Below, one piece after another: positions 44,815 to 52,751 of a stretch of 64,000 nucleotides of DNA (the stretch's first letter is position 1; each line of letters starts with the position of its first letter). Origin of the DNA: Streptomyces griseus. GTDB lineage: Bacteria; Actinomycetota; Actinomycetes; Streptomycetales; Streptomycetaceae. The notes below the pieces were generated by a model, which saw only the letters and a list, made by a program, of their open reading frames with translations, did not search any database and had not been told where the DNA came from. Where the stretch lies: contig NZ_UAVD01000026.1 of the NCBI RefSeq assembly GCF_900460065.1, positions 124,001 through 188,000 of the forward strand, read 5' to 3'. The position numbers and the translations under genes were made by a program.

Positions 44815-46083
44815 GTGGCCCTGAACCGGACGATCCTCGACATCCACATTCTTCAGACCGTTCCCCCGAGCAACCTGAACCGCGACGACACGGGGACGCC
44901 GAAATCGGCGACCTACGGGGGCGTGCGGCGCTCCCGCGTGTCCAGCCAGGCATGGAAGCGAGCGACCCGTAAGGCGTTCGCGGAGCTGCTCGACCCGTCC
45001 GAACTCGGCATTCGCACCAAGAAGGTCGTGGAGGTCCTCGCCGACCGGATCCTGGATCTGGATCCGTCGCTCTCGCGTGCCGACGCTCAGGGCCTGGCGG
45101 CGGAGACCATCACCACGGCCACCGGCTCGAAGGTCGTCCCCGCCCGCAAGAGCAAGCAGGACGGGGAGGATCCCGCCGCGGAATCCGCCTACCTGATGTT
45201 CCTGAGCGGACGGCAGTACGACGCCCTCGCGGCGATGACGGTGGAAGGGGGGAAGGGGGGCGACGTCAAGGCGCTCAAGGAGTTCTTCAAGGACAAGGAG
45301 AACAGGTCGCGGGTCAAGCAGCTCGTTCTCACCGAACACTCGGTGGACATCGCCCTGTTCGGCCGCATGGTCGCCGATTCGACCGACCTGAACGTGGACG
45401 CTGCGGCCCAGGTCGCCCATGCGCTGAGCGTGCACGCGGTCGAGGTCGAATCGGACTACTACACAGCGGTCGACGACAGGAACACGGACGCCGAGACCGG
45501 TGCCGGGATGATCGGAACCGTCGACTTCAACTCCGCCACCCTGTACCGCTACGCCGCACTCGACGTGAACCGCCTCCAGGAGAACCTGGGCGCCGGGCAC
45601 GACGGCGCCCGGCCCGCGGAGCCGACCCGGCGGGCTGTCACGGCCTTCCTCGAAGGGTTCATCACCTCCCTCCCCACCGGGAAGATCAACTCCTTCGGCA
45701 ACCAGACCCTGCCGGCCGCGGTGATCGTGAAGATCCGCTCCCGGCGCCCGGTCAGTTACGTGGCAGCGTTCGAGGAGCCCGTGACCGTGGGCAGGGAAGG
45801 CGGGTTCCTCACGGGGAGCTGCGCGAAGCTGGCCGAGTTCGTGCCGGACCTGGAGGCGGGCTTCGGTCTCTCCGACGGCCCGGAGGGCTGGGTCGTCCGA
45901 GTGGGCAGGGAGACGAAGGCGCTGGAGGCGCTGGGCACGTCCGTGACCCTGCCCGAGCTGCTGGCCTCCGTAGGGGACGCCGTGGCCGCCCGCCTCGCCC
46001 CCGAGGCCGCAGGACGAACCGCCGACGGATCGGGCCCCGGCACGGCCGATGCCCCGGACCTCGCGGCGGAGCTCAGGGCATGA
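44815..46083 (+). CDS. casC: Cas7e (CasC/Cse4), Cascade backbone
   Basis: 422 residues from GTG. 'LDIHILQTVPPSNLNRDDTGTPKSATYGGVRRSRVSSQAWKRATRKAF' is the unmistakable Cas7e N-terminus, and 'QTLPAAVIVKIRSRRPVSYVAAFEEP' lies in the RRM core. Six copies bind the crRNA in Cascade. It is longer than E. coli CasC (363) through a C-terminal Ala/Pro extension and loops. The stop overlaps the cas5 ATG by four bases. Confidence 0.95.
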   Translation: MALNRTILDIHILQTVPPSNLNRDDTGTPKSATYGGVRRSRVSSQAWKRATRKAFAELLDPSELGIRTKKVVEVLADRILDLDPSLSRADAQGLAAETITTATGSKVVPARKSKQDGEDPAAESAYLMFLSGRQYDALAAMTVEGGKGGDVKALKEFFKDKENRSRVKQLVLTEHSVDIALFGRMVADSTDLNVDAAAQVAHALSVHAVEVESDYYTAVDDRNTDAETGAGMIGTVDFNSATLYRYAALDVNRLQENLGAGHDGARPAEPTRRAVTAFLEGFITSLPTGKINSFGNQTLPAAVIVKIRSRRPVSYVAAFEEPVTVGREGGFLTGSCAKLAEFVPDLEAGFGLSDGPEGWVVRVGRETKALEALGTSVTLPELLASVGDAVAARLAPEAAGRTADGSGPGTADAPDLAAELRA

Positions 46084-46892
46084 CCGTGCTGCTGTTGCGG
46101 CTCGCGGGCCCTCTCCAGTCCTGGGGGTCCGCTGCCCGCTTCACCCGACGGACCACGGAGAACGCGCCGACCAAGAGCGGTGTCATCGGCCTTCTCGCCG
46201 CCGCACAAGGCCGCAGGCGGGACGCCGATCTCACCGACCTCGCGGCGCTGGAGTTCGGTGTCCGCATCGACCAACCGGGGAGCCGGCTGCGCGACTTCCA
46301 GACGGCACGCCACAGCGACACGCTCAAGGCCATGCCGCTGTCGGAGCGCTTCTACCTCGCCGACGCGGTGTTCGTAGCCGGAGTGAGCGGTGAGGCCGGG
46401 CTCGTACAACGACTGTACGAGGCACTGCTGGAGCCGGTGTTCCTCCCCTACTTGGGCCGTCGTTCCTGCCCGCCGTCGCAGCCGGTGACGATCACCGAGC
46501 CACTGGACGGGGAACTGGAGCAGGCCCTCAGGGAAGCACCGTGGGAGGCGTCCGGCTGGTACCGGACCCGCCGCGACACCTCGTTCCGACGCCAAGGCCA
46601 GTCACCGCCCGCCGAAGTGCGCCTGGATCTCCTGCTGGACAGCCCGCCCGGCCCTGGCCGGTTGCCGGACATCACGCTGCGGGATCTCCCGGTGAGCTTC
46701 GATCCGCGTCACCGCCGGTACGGGCTGCGGGGTGTACGGACGACCGAGGCCAGCGTGCCCACAACGGTCGGGACCCGAACGGCACAGCCGCCCCACGAAC
46801 CCACGGCCCTGCTCACGCCCGTCACGCCCACCACGTCCGCCATGCCCGTCACGCCCACCACACCCGTCCCGCCCGTAACAAGGACCGACTGA
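46080..46892 (+). CDS. casD: Cas5e (CasD)
   Basis: 270 residues. 'TVLLLRLAGPLQSWGSAARFTRRTTENAPTKSGVIGLLAAAQGRRR' is the Cas5e signature, and 'PVFLPYLGRRSCPPSQPV' is also typical. It caps the crRNA 5' handle and contacts Cse1. The C-terminal 35 residues are a low-complexity Thr/Pro/Val repeat ('TPVTPTTSAMPVTPTTPVPPVT') not found in the E. coli protein. The stop overlaps cas6 by one base. Confidence 0.95.
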   Translation: MTVLLLRLAGPLQSWGSAARFTRRTTENAPTKSGVIGLLAAAQGRRRDADLTDLAALEFGVRIDQPGSRLRDFQTARHSDTLKAMPLSERFYLADAVFVAGVSGEAGLVQRLYEALLEPVFLPYLGRRSCPPSQPVTITEPLDGELEQALREAPWEASGWYRTRRDTSFRRQGQSPPAEVRLDLLLDSPPGPGRLPDITLRDLPVSFDPRHRRYGLRGVRTTEASVPTTVGTRTAQPPHEPTALLTPVTPTTSAMPVTPTTPVPPVTRTD

Positions 46893-47626
46893 TGTACCTC
46901 ACCCGATTCCGCGTGAACACCGGCCGGTCAGAAGGCCGTCGGCTGCTCGGCTCACCACATCGCGTGCACGGCGCGGTGAACGCCTCCTTTCCCACCCCGC
47001 CCTCCCGCGACGGTTCCGGCCCCCGGGTGCTGTGGCGGGTGGACCGCAACACGACCTCCGAGACGCTGCTCTACGTCGTCAGCCCCAACCGCCCCGACCT
47101 GACCCACCTGGTCGAGCAGGCGGGCTGGCCCGCCTCGGACGAACCCGGGTGGACGACGTTCGCGTACGCCGATTTCCTCTCCGCGCTCCACCCGAACGAC
47201 ATCTGGGGATTCAGGCTCACCGCGAACCCCGTGCACAACGTGCGCCACGCGTACGTGAAGGAGGGGGAGCGGACCAAGCGGGCCGCGCACCGGACTCCCC
47301 GTCACCAGATGAACTGGCTGCTGGCGCGGCAGGAGAAGGCCGGCTTCGAGGTCGTGCGCAAGCCTGTGGAGCGACAGCTGCTGCCCGAGGGCGACGCGTA
47401 CGAACTGATCGTCCGCGACCAGATCCCGCTCCAGTTCCGACGTACGTCGGAGCCGGCGCGCGGGAGCGGCGACGTACAGATCACCAAGGTCACCTTCGAC
47501 GGGCGCCTCCGCGTCACGGACCCGGACCTCTTTCGCCGCACGCTCACCCACGGTCTGGGAAAGGCGAAGGCGTACGGCTGCGGTCTGATGACGCTGGCCC
47601 CGGTACGGCGGGAGGGGGAAGGGTGA
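46892..47626 (+). CDS. casE: Cas6e (CasE) crRNA endonuclease
   Basis: 244 residues from ATG overlapping the cas5 stop. It begins MYLTRFRVNTGRSEGRRLLG then 'SPHRVHGAVNASFP', placing His at residue 26 where the catalytic His of Cas6e lies. The C-terminal Gly-rich loop 'LTHGLGKAKAYGCGLMTL' is the family signature. It cuts the repeat hairpin at its 3' base and stays bound in Cascade. The GTGA overlap with cas1 indicates translational coupling. Confidence 0.95.
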   Translation: MYLTRFRVNTGRSEGRRLLGSPHRVHGAVNASFPTPPSRDGSGPRVLWRVDRNTTSETLLYVVSPNRPDLTHLVEQAGWPASDEPGWTTFAYADFLSALHPNDIWGFRLTANPVHNVRHAYVKEGERTKRAAHRTPRHQMNWLLARQEKAGFEVVRKPVERQLLPEGDAYELIVRDQIPLQFRRTSEPARGSGDVQITKVTFDGRLRVTDPDLFRRTLTHGLGKAKAYGCGLMTLAPVRREGEG

Positions 47627-48582
47627 GCACGGTCGGCCGCCGGGGGGCCTCCGCTCCTCGCGAGCTGACCCGGGTCGGCGACCGGCTCTCGTTCGTCTAC
47701 CTGGAACGGTGCACGGTCCACCGGGACTCCAACGCCATCACCGCCGAGGACGCGGACGGCGTCACGCACATCCCGTCCGCCACGATCGGAACCCTGCTGC
47801 TCGGCCCCGGCACTCGCGTCACCCATCAGGCGATGGCGCTCCTCGGCGACAGCGGCGCGGGCGTGGCTTGGGTCGGCGAGCACGGAGTCCGCTACTACGC
47901 GGGCGGCCGGGCGCTCACCCGTTCCTCGGGCCTGATCGAGGCCCAGGCGACGGCCTGGGCGAACCGGCGCACCAGGCTCGACGTGGCGCGCGCCATGTAC
48001 CGGCTGCGGTTTCCGGGCGAGGACACGACAGGCTGCACCCGGCAGAATCTCCTCGGCATGGAAGGCCGACGGCTGAAGGAGTGCTACAGACGGGAATCCG
48101 TACGCACGGGCGTCCCTTGGCGACGCCGCGAATACCACCGCGGGGACTTCTCGGCCGGTGACGCCCCCAACCAGGCCGTCACGGCCGCCGCGCAGTGCAT
48201 GTACGGGGTCTCCCACTCCGTGGTCGCGGCACTTGGCTGCTCCCCCGGGCTGGGATTCGTCCATTCCGGACACGAGCGCTCGTTCGTCATGGATGTCGCG
48301 GACTTCTACAAGACGGAGATCGCCATTCCGGCCGCCTTCGACGCGGCGGTCGAGGGGACGGACGACATCGCCTCCCGGACCCGCCGGATGCTCCGGGACC
48401 GCATCAATCGGGCGGGGCTGCTGGACCGTTGCGTTCAGGACATCAAGGACCTCCTCGGCTACGACGGCACCCGCGACACGGCCCGGGAGGACGGCACGCC
48501 GTCGGATCGGGTCACGCTCCAGTCCGACGGAGACGTCCTGGTCGAGGGCGGCCGCAACTACGGAGACGAGATCGTCTGGTGA
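47623..48582 (+). CDS. cas1: Cas1e integrase
   Basis: 319 residues from GTG. It contains 'LERCTVHRDSNAITAEDADGVTHIPSATIGTLLLGPGTRVTHQAM' at the N-terminus, 'EAQATAWANRRTRLDVARAMY' and the C-terminal 'FVHSGHERSFVMDVADFYK' with His and Asp metal ligands; 'LLGMEGRRLKECY' supplies the likely catalytic Glu. With Cas2 it inserts new spacers beside the leader. It overlaps cas6 and cas2 by four bases each. Confidence 0.96.
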   Translation: MSTVGRRGASAPRELTRVGDRLSFVYLERCTVHRDSNAITAEDADGVTHIPSATIGTLLLGPGTRVTHQAMALLGDSGAGVAWVGEHGVRYYAGGRALTRSSGLIEAQATAWANRRTRLDVARAMYRLRFPGEDTTGCTRQNLLGMEGRRLKECYRRESVRTGVPWRRREYHRGDFSAGDAPNQAVTAAAQCMYGVSHSVVAALGCSPGLGFVHSGHERSFVMDVADFYKTEIAIPAAFDAAVEGTDDIASRTRRMLRDRINRAGLLDRCVQDIKDLLGYDGTRDTAREDGTPSDRVTLQSDGDVLVEGGRNYGDEIVW

Positions 48583-48962
48583 CCGTCATCGTCCTCACCA
48601 ATTGCCCGCTGGGCCTGAGGGGTTTCCTCACCCGCTGGCTGCTGGAGATCTCCCCGGGCGTCTTCCTCGGAGCCCCGTCCACCCGCATCCGTGACCTTCT
48701 GTGGACCGAGGTACGCACGTACGCCGGCCAGGGCCGTGCCCTGCTCGCCTACCAGACGGACAGCGAGCAGGGCTACGCCTTCGAAACCCACGACCACACC
48801 TGGCACCCGACCGACCACGAAGGCCTGACACTCATCCACCGCCCGACCGCCCGCGTCCCACGCGCGGAAAGCCCGGGGAGCCCGGGGAGCCCGACGGTCG
48901 ATGTACCCCGCCAGGGCTGGAGCAAGGCGTCGAAGCGACGGCGGTTCGGGGGCGGGAGGTAG
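48579..48962 (+). CDS. cas2: Cas2e
   Basis: 127 residues from GTG. 'VTVIVLTNCPLGLRGFLTRWLLEISPGVFLGAPSTRIRDLLWTEV' is the Cas2e N-terminus, and 'QGYAFETHDHTWHPTDHEGLTLIHRP' follows. It is longer than E. coli Cas2 (94) because of a 35-residue basic Ser/Pro/Gly tail ending in 'KASKRRRFGGGR'. It forms the structural core of the Cas1-Cas2 integrase. Leader 3 starts 53 bp after its stop. Confidence 0.95.
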   Translation: MTVIVLTNCPLGLRGFLTRWLLEISPGVFLGAPSTRIRDLLWTEVRTYAGQGRALLAYQTDSEQGYAFETHDHTWHPTDHEGLTLIHRPTARVPRAESPGSPGSPTVDVPRQGWSKASKRRRFGGGR

Positions 48963-49015
48963 CCGGGGGTGCGAGGGCAGGGATGGACCGATGTCCGATA
49001 GAGGACACAAGGACG

Positions 49016-49084
49016 GATATGCCGGAATTCGGAGAAGTGAGTAAAAACAGGACTCCGTGTACATAGAACACCAGGTCAGCGAGT
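49016..49084 (+). promoter_or_regulatory. CRISPR leader 3
   Basis: 69 nt from GATATG to the first repeat of array 3, with GAAGTGAGTAAAA centrally and CCAGGTCAGCGAGT next to the repeat. It is the same length as leaders 1 and 2 although array 3 uses a variant repeat. It directly follows cas2. Confidence 0.8.
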
Positions 49085-50390
49085 GTGGTCCCCGCGCGTG
49101 CGGGGTTGTTCCCACTACGCCCGCAGCCCGTACCCGATCAAGCCGGTGGTCCCCGCGCGTGCGGGGTTGTTCCCCACGCACACACGGAGGCCCGCCATGG
49201 GTGACAGTGGTCCCCGCGCGTGCGGGGTTGTTCCTCCTCGCCGGAATCCTCCTCGGCCTCTCCCAAGGTGGTCCCCGCGCGTGCGGGGTTGTTCCCACCC
49301 CCTGACCCCCGGGCTGCCCTGTCGCCCCGTGGTCCCCGCGCGTGCGGGGTTGTTCCTTCGGCGGGGGTGTTGATCGGGGGCCCGTGCATGTGGTCCCCGC
49401 GCGTGCGGGGTTGTTCCCATGCCCCAAGCGCCTATGTGCCGGGTCTACGAGTGGTCCCCGCGCGTGCGGGGTTGTTCCTCCGCGGCGCTCGTACGGCATC
49501 CACTCGGCCCGGTGGTCCCCGCGCGTGCGGGGTTGTTCCCTCGGCCTGTGTCAGGCGCCCATGTTTCTGCCAGTGGTCCCCGCGCGTGCGGGGTTGTTCC
49601 CGTCCACTCGGGCTCGACGCCTTGTTCGTCGAGGTGGTCCCCGCGCGTGCGGGGTTGTTCCCCGGCCGGACACGTACTGCCAGATCTCCGGGGAGTGGTC
49701 CCCGCGCGTGCGGGGTTGTTCCGATCATCGGCTGGACTACAGCCGCTTGGGACTGGTGGTCCCCGCGCGTGCGGGGTTGTTCCCTGGACGCTCAGCAGGG
49801 GGGACATCGGCGTGAGGTGGTCCCCGCGCGTGCGGGGTTGTTCCCAGGCCCTTGTGGGCCTCTTGTTTCGTGATCCGTGGTCCCCGCGCGTGCGGGGTTG
49901 TTCCCCTGCGGCAGATCGCGGGCTCGTGGACCGTCCCGTGGTCCCCGCGCGTGCGGGGTTGTTCCCTGGCTGATGCCTGCGTTACGCGGCCGGAGCAGGT
50001 GGTCCCCGCGCGTGCGGGGTTGTTCCCTGGCTGATGCCTGCGTTACGCGGCCGGAGCAGGTGGTCCCCGCGCGTGCGGGGTTGTTCCCTGGCTGATGCCT
50101 GCGTTACGCGGCCGGAGCAGGTGGTCCCCGCGCGTGCGGGGTTGTTCCCTTCTCCGGCGCCGACCAGGCCCGCACCGTCATGTGGTCCCCGCGCGTGCGG
50201 GGTTGTTCCCGGGGGCAGCCTGTTCCCGTACGCCGACGCGTCGTGCTCCCCGCGTGCGGGGTTGATCCCCCGAGGACGGACGCGCGGGACTTGGTGCGGC
50301 CGGTGGTCCCCGCGCATGCGGGGGTGTTCCCAGGTCCCGGCCGCAGTAGTCCTCGACGAGCCCGTGGTCCCCGCGCGTGCGGGGTTGTTC
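49085..50390 (+). CRISPR. CRISPR array 3 (22 repeats, 21 spacers)
   Basis: Repeat of 29 nt ending GGGGTTGTTCCC, differing from arrays 1 and 2 at position 22 (T for G). Spacers are 32 nt except one of 31 (49846-49876). Spacers at 49967, 50028 and 50089 are identical. Base 29 is T at 49207, 49329 and 49451 and G at 49695. Distal repeats decay: 50243 (27 nt), 50303 (array-1-like G22 with A14), 50364 (ends TTC-TG). Confidence 0.97.
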
Positions 50391-50586
50391 TGCCGCAGAC
50401 GGTCAGGCCCGTGTGCGTGCTCTCCGTCTCCTCAGGTGCGAGGTCGCTCTCTGGTCGGGCGGCTCCCGCTCTCCCGCTGGACGCCCAGGGGGCTCACGGC
50501 GGGAAGCCTGCGCCGGTCGTCGCCCTGCCTTCGATCGCGGTCGCCGCCGCCCGTCGCGCTGCGGTCGGCGTACGGCGGAACGGCAG

Positions 50587-50629
50587 AGCGCCCGGCCGCC
50601 GTACAGAGAAGGTACGGCGGCCGGGCGCT
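50587..50629. terminator. 18-bp perfect hairpin (bidirectional terminator)
   Basis: AGCGCCCGGCCGCCGTAC pairs with 50612-50629 around a 7-nt loop. It probably ends transcription of array 3. Confidence 0.65.
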
Positions 50630-50648
50630 CCGGTTCACGGTTCAGGTC

Positions 50649-50685
50649 GGGGGAAGCGGCATCGGGGGGACAAGCCGCTTCCCCC
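50649..50685. terminator. 12-bp hairpin
   Basis: GGGGGAAGCGGC pairs with GCCGCTTCCCCC (50674-50685) around a 13-nt loop. Second hairpin of the post-array region; terminator or structured RNA. Confidence 0.5.
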
Positions 50686-50970
50686 GGTGAGAACAGGGCC
50701 TGCTGGTCCTCCGCCGCGGTCAGGGGGGATCGCGCGGCGGTGACCCCACAGAGAGGCCCTGTTCCGGGCCCTCCGGGTCCTGCCTGGTCCCGTTGGGCTC
50801 GCTCTCCATCCTGCCGGGCGGCGGGAGCCGTGTGGTCGGGCGAAAGGCCTCGATGGTGGGGACGTAGGTCCCTAAAAGACGCATCAGTGATCGAAAACGG
50901 CCACCGGATGCGCCCATCCGTGCGGATACAATCGCCCGATCGCACACGGGGTCGACGGGGAGGCAGGATT

Positions 50971-51135
50971 GTGGCCAAGGCAAAGACGATCATCATCTAC
51001 ATAGTGGTGGTCTTCGTGCTGTACACGATCATCATGTCTCCGCAGCGGGCCGCCGAGCTGGTCCAGGTAGGGTTCGAAGGCATTTCCACCGCCGCGCAGA
51101 GCGTCGGTGACTTCATGTCAGAGCTGGTGAAGTAG
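50971..51135 (+). CDS. Small single-pass membrane protein
   Basis: 54 residues from GTG with GGGGAGG seven bases upstream. 'TIIIYIVVVFVLYTIIM' is one clear N-terminal membrane helix, followed by an amphipathic segment 'RAAELVQVGFEGISTAAQSVGDFMSELVK'. It is 10 bp upstream of the Dabb gene and may be cotranscribed. No family is recognised. Confidence 0.7.
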   Translation: MAKAKTIIIYIVVVFVLYTIIMSPQRAAELVQVGFEGISTAAQSVGDFMSELVK

Positions 51136-51145
51136 GAGTAGTGCG

Positions 51146-51439
51146 ATGATCCGCCACCTGGTCCTTTTCAAGCTGAACGAGGGCGTCGAGCGGGACGATC
51201 CGCGGGTCGTCGCCGGGGACCGGGCGTTCCGGGAGCTGGAGGGGCAGGTTCCGGAGCTGGAGTTCTGGGAGTGCGCCTGGAACATCACCGACCGGCCGAT
51301 CGCGTACGACTACGCCATCAACTCCGCCGTCGCCGATGAGGACGCGCTCAAGCGCTACATCGAGCACCCGGCCCACCAGGCCGCCGCCGGCCAGTGGCGG
51401 GAATTCGCCACTTGGGTGATCGCCGACTACCCCTTCTGA
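51146..51439 (+). CDS. Dabb-family (stress-responsive alpha/beta barrel) protein
   Basis: 97 residues, the usual size. It begins MIRHLVLFKLNEGV and ends 'YIEHPAHQAAAGQWREFATWVIADYPF', the conserved Dabb pattern (ferredoxin-like dimeric barrel with a late H-P-x-H). Function of such stand-alone members is unknown. A U-tract terminator follows. Confidence 0.87.
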   Translation: MIRHLVLFKLNEGVERDDPRVVAGDRAFRELEGQVPELEFWECAWNITDRPIAYDYAINSAVADEDALKRYIEHPAHQAAAGQWREFATWVIADYPF

Positions 51440-51473
51440 CCACCCCCCGGCGCCGGCTCGTCCCGGTCCCGGC

Positions 51474-51507
51474 AACCCCTCGCCCGCCGGGTGGGGGGTT
51501 TCTTTTG
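51474..51507 (+). terminator. Intrinsic terminator after Dabb gene
   Basis: AACCCC (51474-51479) pairs with GGGGTT (51495-51500) with additional CCCG/CGGG pairing inside, followed by TCTTTTG. It separates the Dabb gene from sigF. Confidence 0.65.
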
Positions 51508-51638
51508 TTCTGTTTAAACCCTTATGAACTCAACACGGCACTATGAGGTGCTTGCACACAGTGGACATGTCTTGTGATGCTATGACCGCTTTTGACGGAT
51601 GAGTTGACCGTAGTTGACCGCAAAGGGGTGGCGTCACC

Positions 51639-52517
51639 GTGCCGGCCAGTACAGCGCCTCAAGTGCCTCCCCAGACCGTCCAGACCGTTCAGGCCGTCCG
51701 GGCCGAGGAGATCCAGACCGAGACCCCGGACCCCTCCGCGCGGCCCGCCAGAACCCGCGGCGCCGACACCAGGGCGCTCACCCAGGTCCTCTTCGGCCAG
51801 CTCAAGGGCCTGGAGCCGGGCACTCCGGAGCACCGCCGGGTCCGGACCGCCCTCATCGAGGCGAACCTCCCCCTCGTGCGGTACGCCGCGGCGCGGTTCC
51901 GCAGCCGCAACGAACCGATGGAGGACGTCGTCCAGGTCGGCACGATCGGTCTGATCAACGCCATCGACCGGTTCGACCCGGACCGCGGGGTCCAGTTCCC
52001 CACGTTCGCGATGCCCACCGTCGTCGGCGAGATCAAGCGGTACTTCCGTGACAACGTGCGCACCGTCCACGTCCCCCGCCGGCTGCACGAGCTGTGGGTC
52101 CAGGTCACCGGCGCCACCGAGGACCTGACGACCGCCCACGGCCGGTCCCCGACCACCGCCGAGATCGCCGAGCGGCTGAAGATCTCCGAGGACGAGGTGC
52201 TCGCCTGCATCGAGGCGGGGCGTTCGTACCACGCCACCTCCCTGGAGGCGGCCCAGGAGGGCGACGGGCTGCCGGGGCTGCTCGACCGGCTCGGTTACGA
52301 GGACCCCGCACTCGCCGGCGTCGAGCACCGCGACCTCGTACGCCACCTCCTCGTCCAGCTCCCCGAGCGCGAGCAGCGGATTCTTCTGCTGCGCTACTAC
52401 AGCAACTTGACCCAGTCTCAGATCAGCGCCGAGCTGGGCGTCTCCCAGATGCATGTGTCAAGGCTTCTCGCCAGAAGTTTCGCCCGGCTGAGATCCGCAA
52501 ACAGGATCGAGGCGTAG
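51639..52517 (+). CDS. sigF: SigF-type sigma factor (SigB/F/G family)
   Basis: 292 residues from GTG after AAAGGGGTGG. '[77 protein letters not shown]' is region 2, and region 4 ends '[28 protein letters not shown]'. It matches my memory of S. coelicolor SigF, including the N-terminus MPASTAPQ; SigF directs late spore maturation. The preceding 130 bp are comparatively AT-rich, as expected of a promoter. No anti-sigma gene is adjacent. Confidence 0.85.
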   Translation: MPASTAPQVPPQTVQTVQAVRAEEIQTETPDPSARPARTRGADTRALTQVLFGQLKGLEPGTPEHRRVRTALIEANLPLVRYAAARFRSRNEPMEDVVQVGTIGLINAIDRFDPDRGVQFPTFAMPTVVGEIKRYFRDNVRTVHVPRRLHELWVQVTGATEDLTTAHGRSPTTAEIAERLKISEDEVLACIEAGRSYHATSLEAAQEGDGLPGLLDRLGYEDPALAGVEHRDLVRHLLVQLPEREQRILLLRYYSNLTQSQISAELGVSQMHVSRLLARSFARLRSANRIEA

Positions 52518-52751
52518 TCGGAACGGGTAGACCGTCCAGAGAGCAGTTCTGACGGCATAAAAGACCTACACCCCCTGTTTCCAGGGCGGATTCGGCGCTG
52601 ACTTGTCGACATGTCACTACAGCGTGTTGCCGACATGTGACATTCTGCTCGAAGCGCGTTTGCCGCAGCCCCGCCTCCGGTATTCAGGTGGAGGCTGCGT
52701 TCCTCCGATGGTCGCGGTCACCGCGACCGTCCGCGACCTCAAGGGGGTGGC

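Larger units (their letters stand above)
50391..50970. other. Non-coding region after array 3 with several hairpins
   Basis: 580 bp without a credible gene apart from the promoter of the small protein at 50971. It contains the two strong hairpins listed separately, and a longer-range pairing is possible between GAACAGGGCC (50691-50700) and GGCCCTGTTC near 50755. It is the right flank of the CRISPR island. Confidence 0.5.

Noticed and set aside
33826..50390. Many open frames on both strands through the CRISPR arrays, with repeating motifs such as VVPARAGVFP or EHPRTRGDH
   Set aside because: They are translations of the 61-nt CRISPR unit in different frames and not genes.
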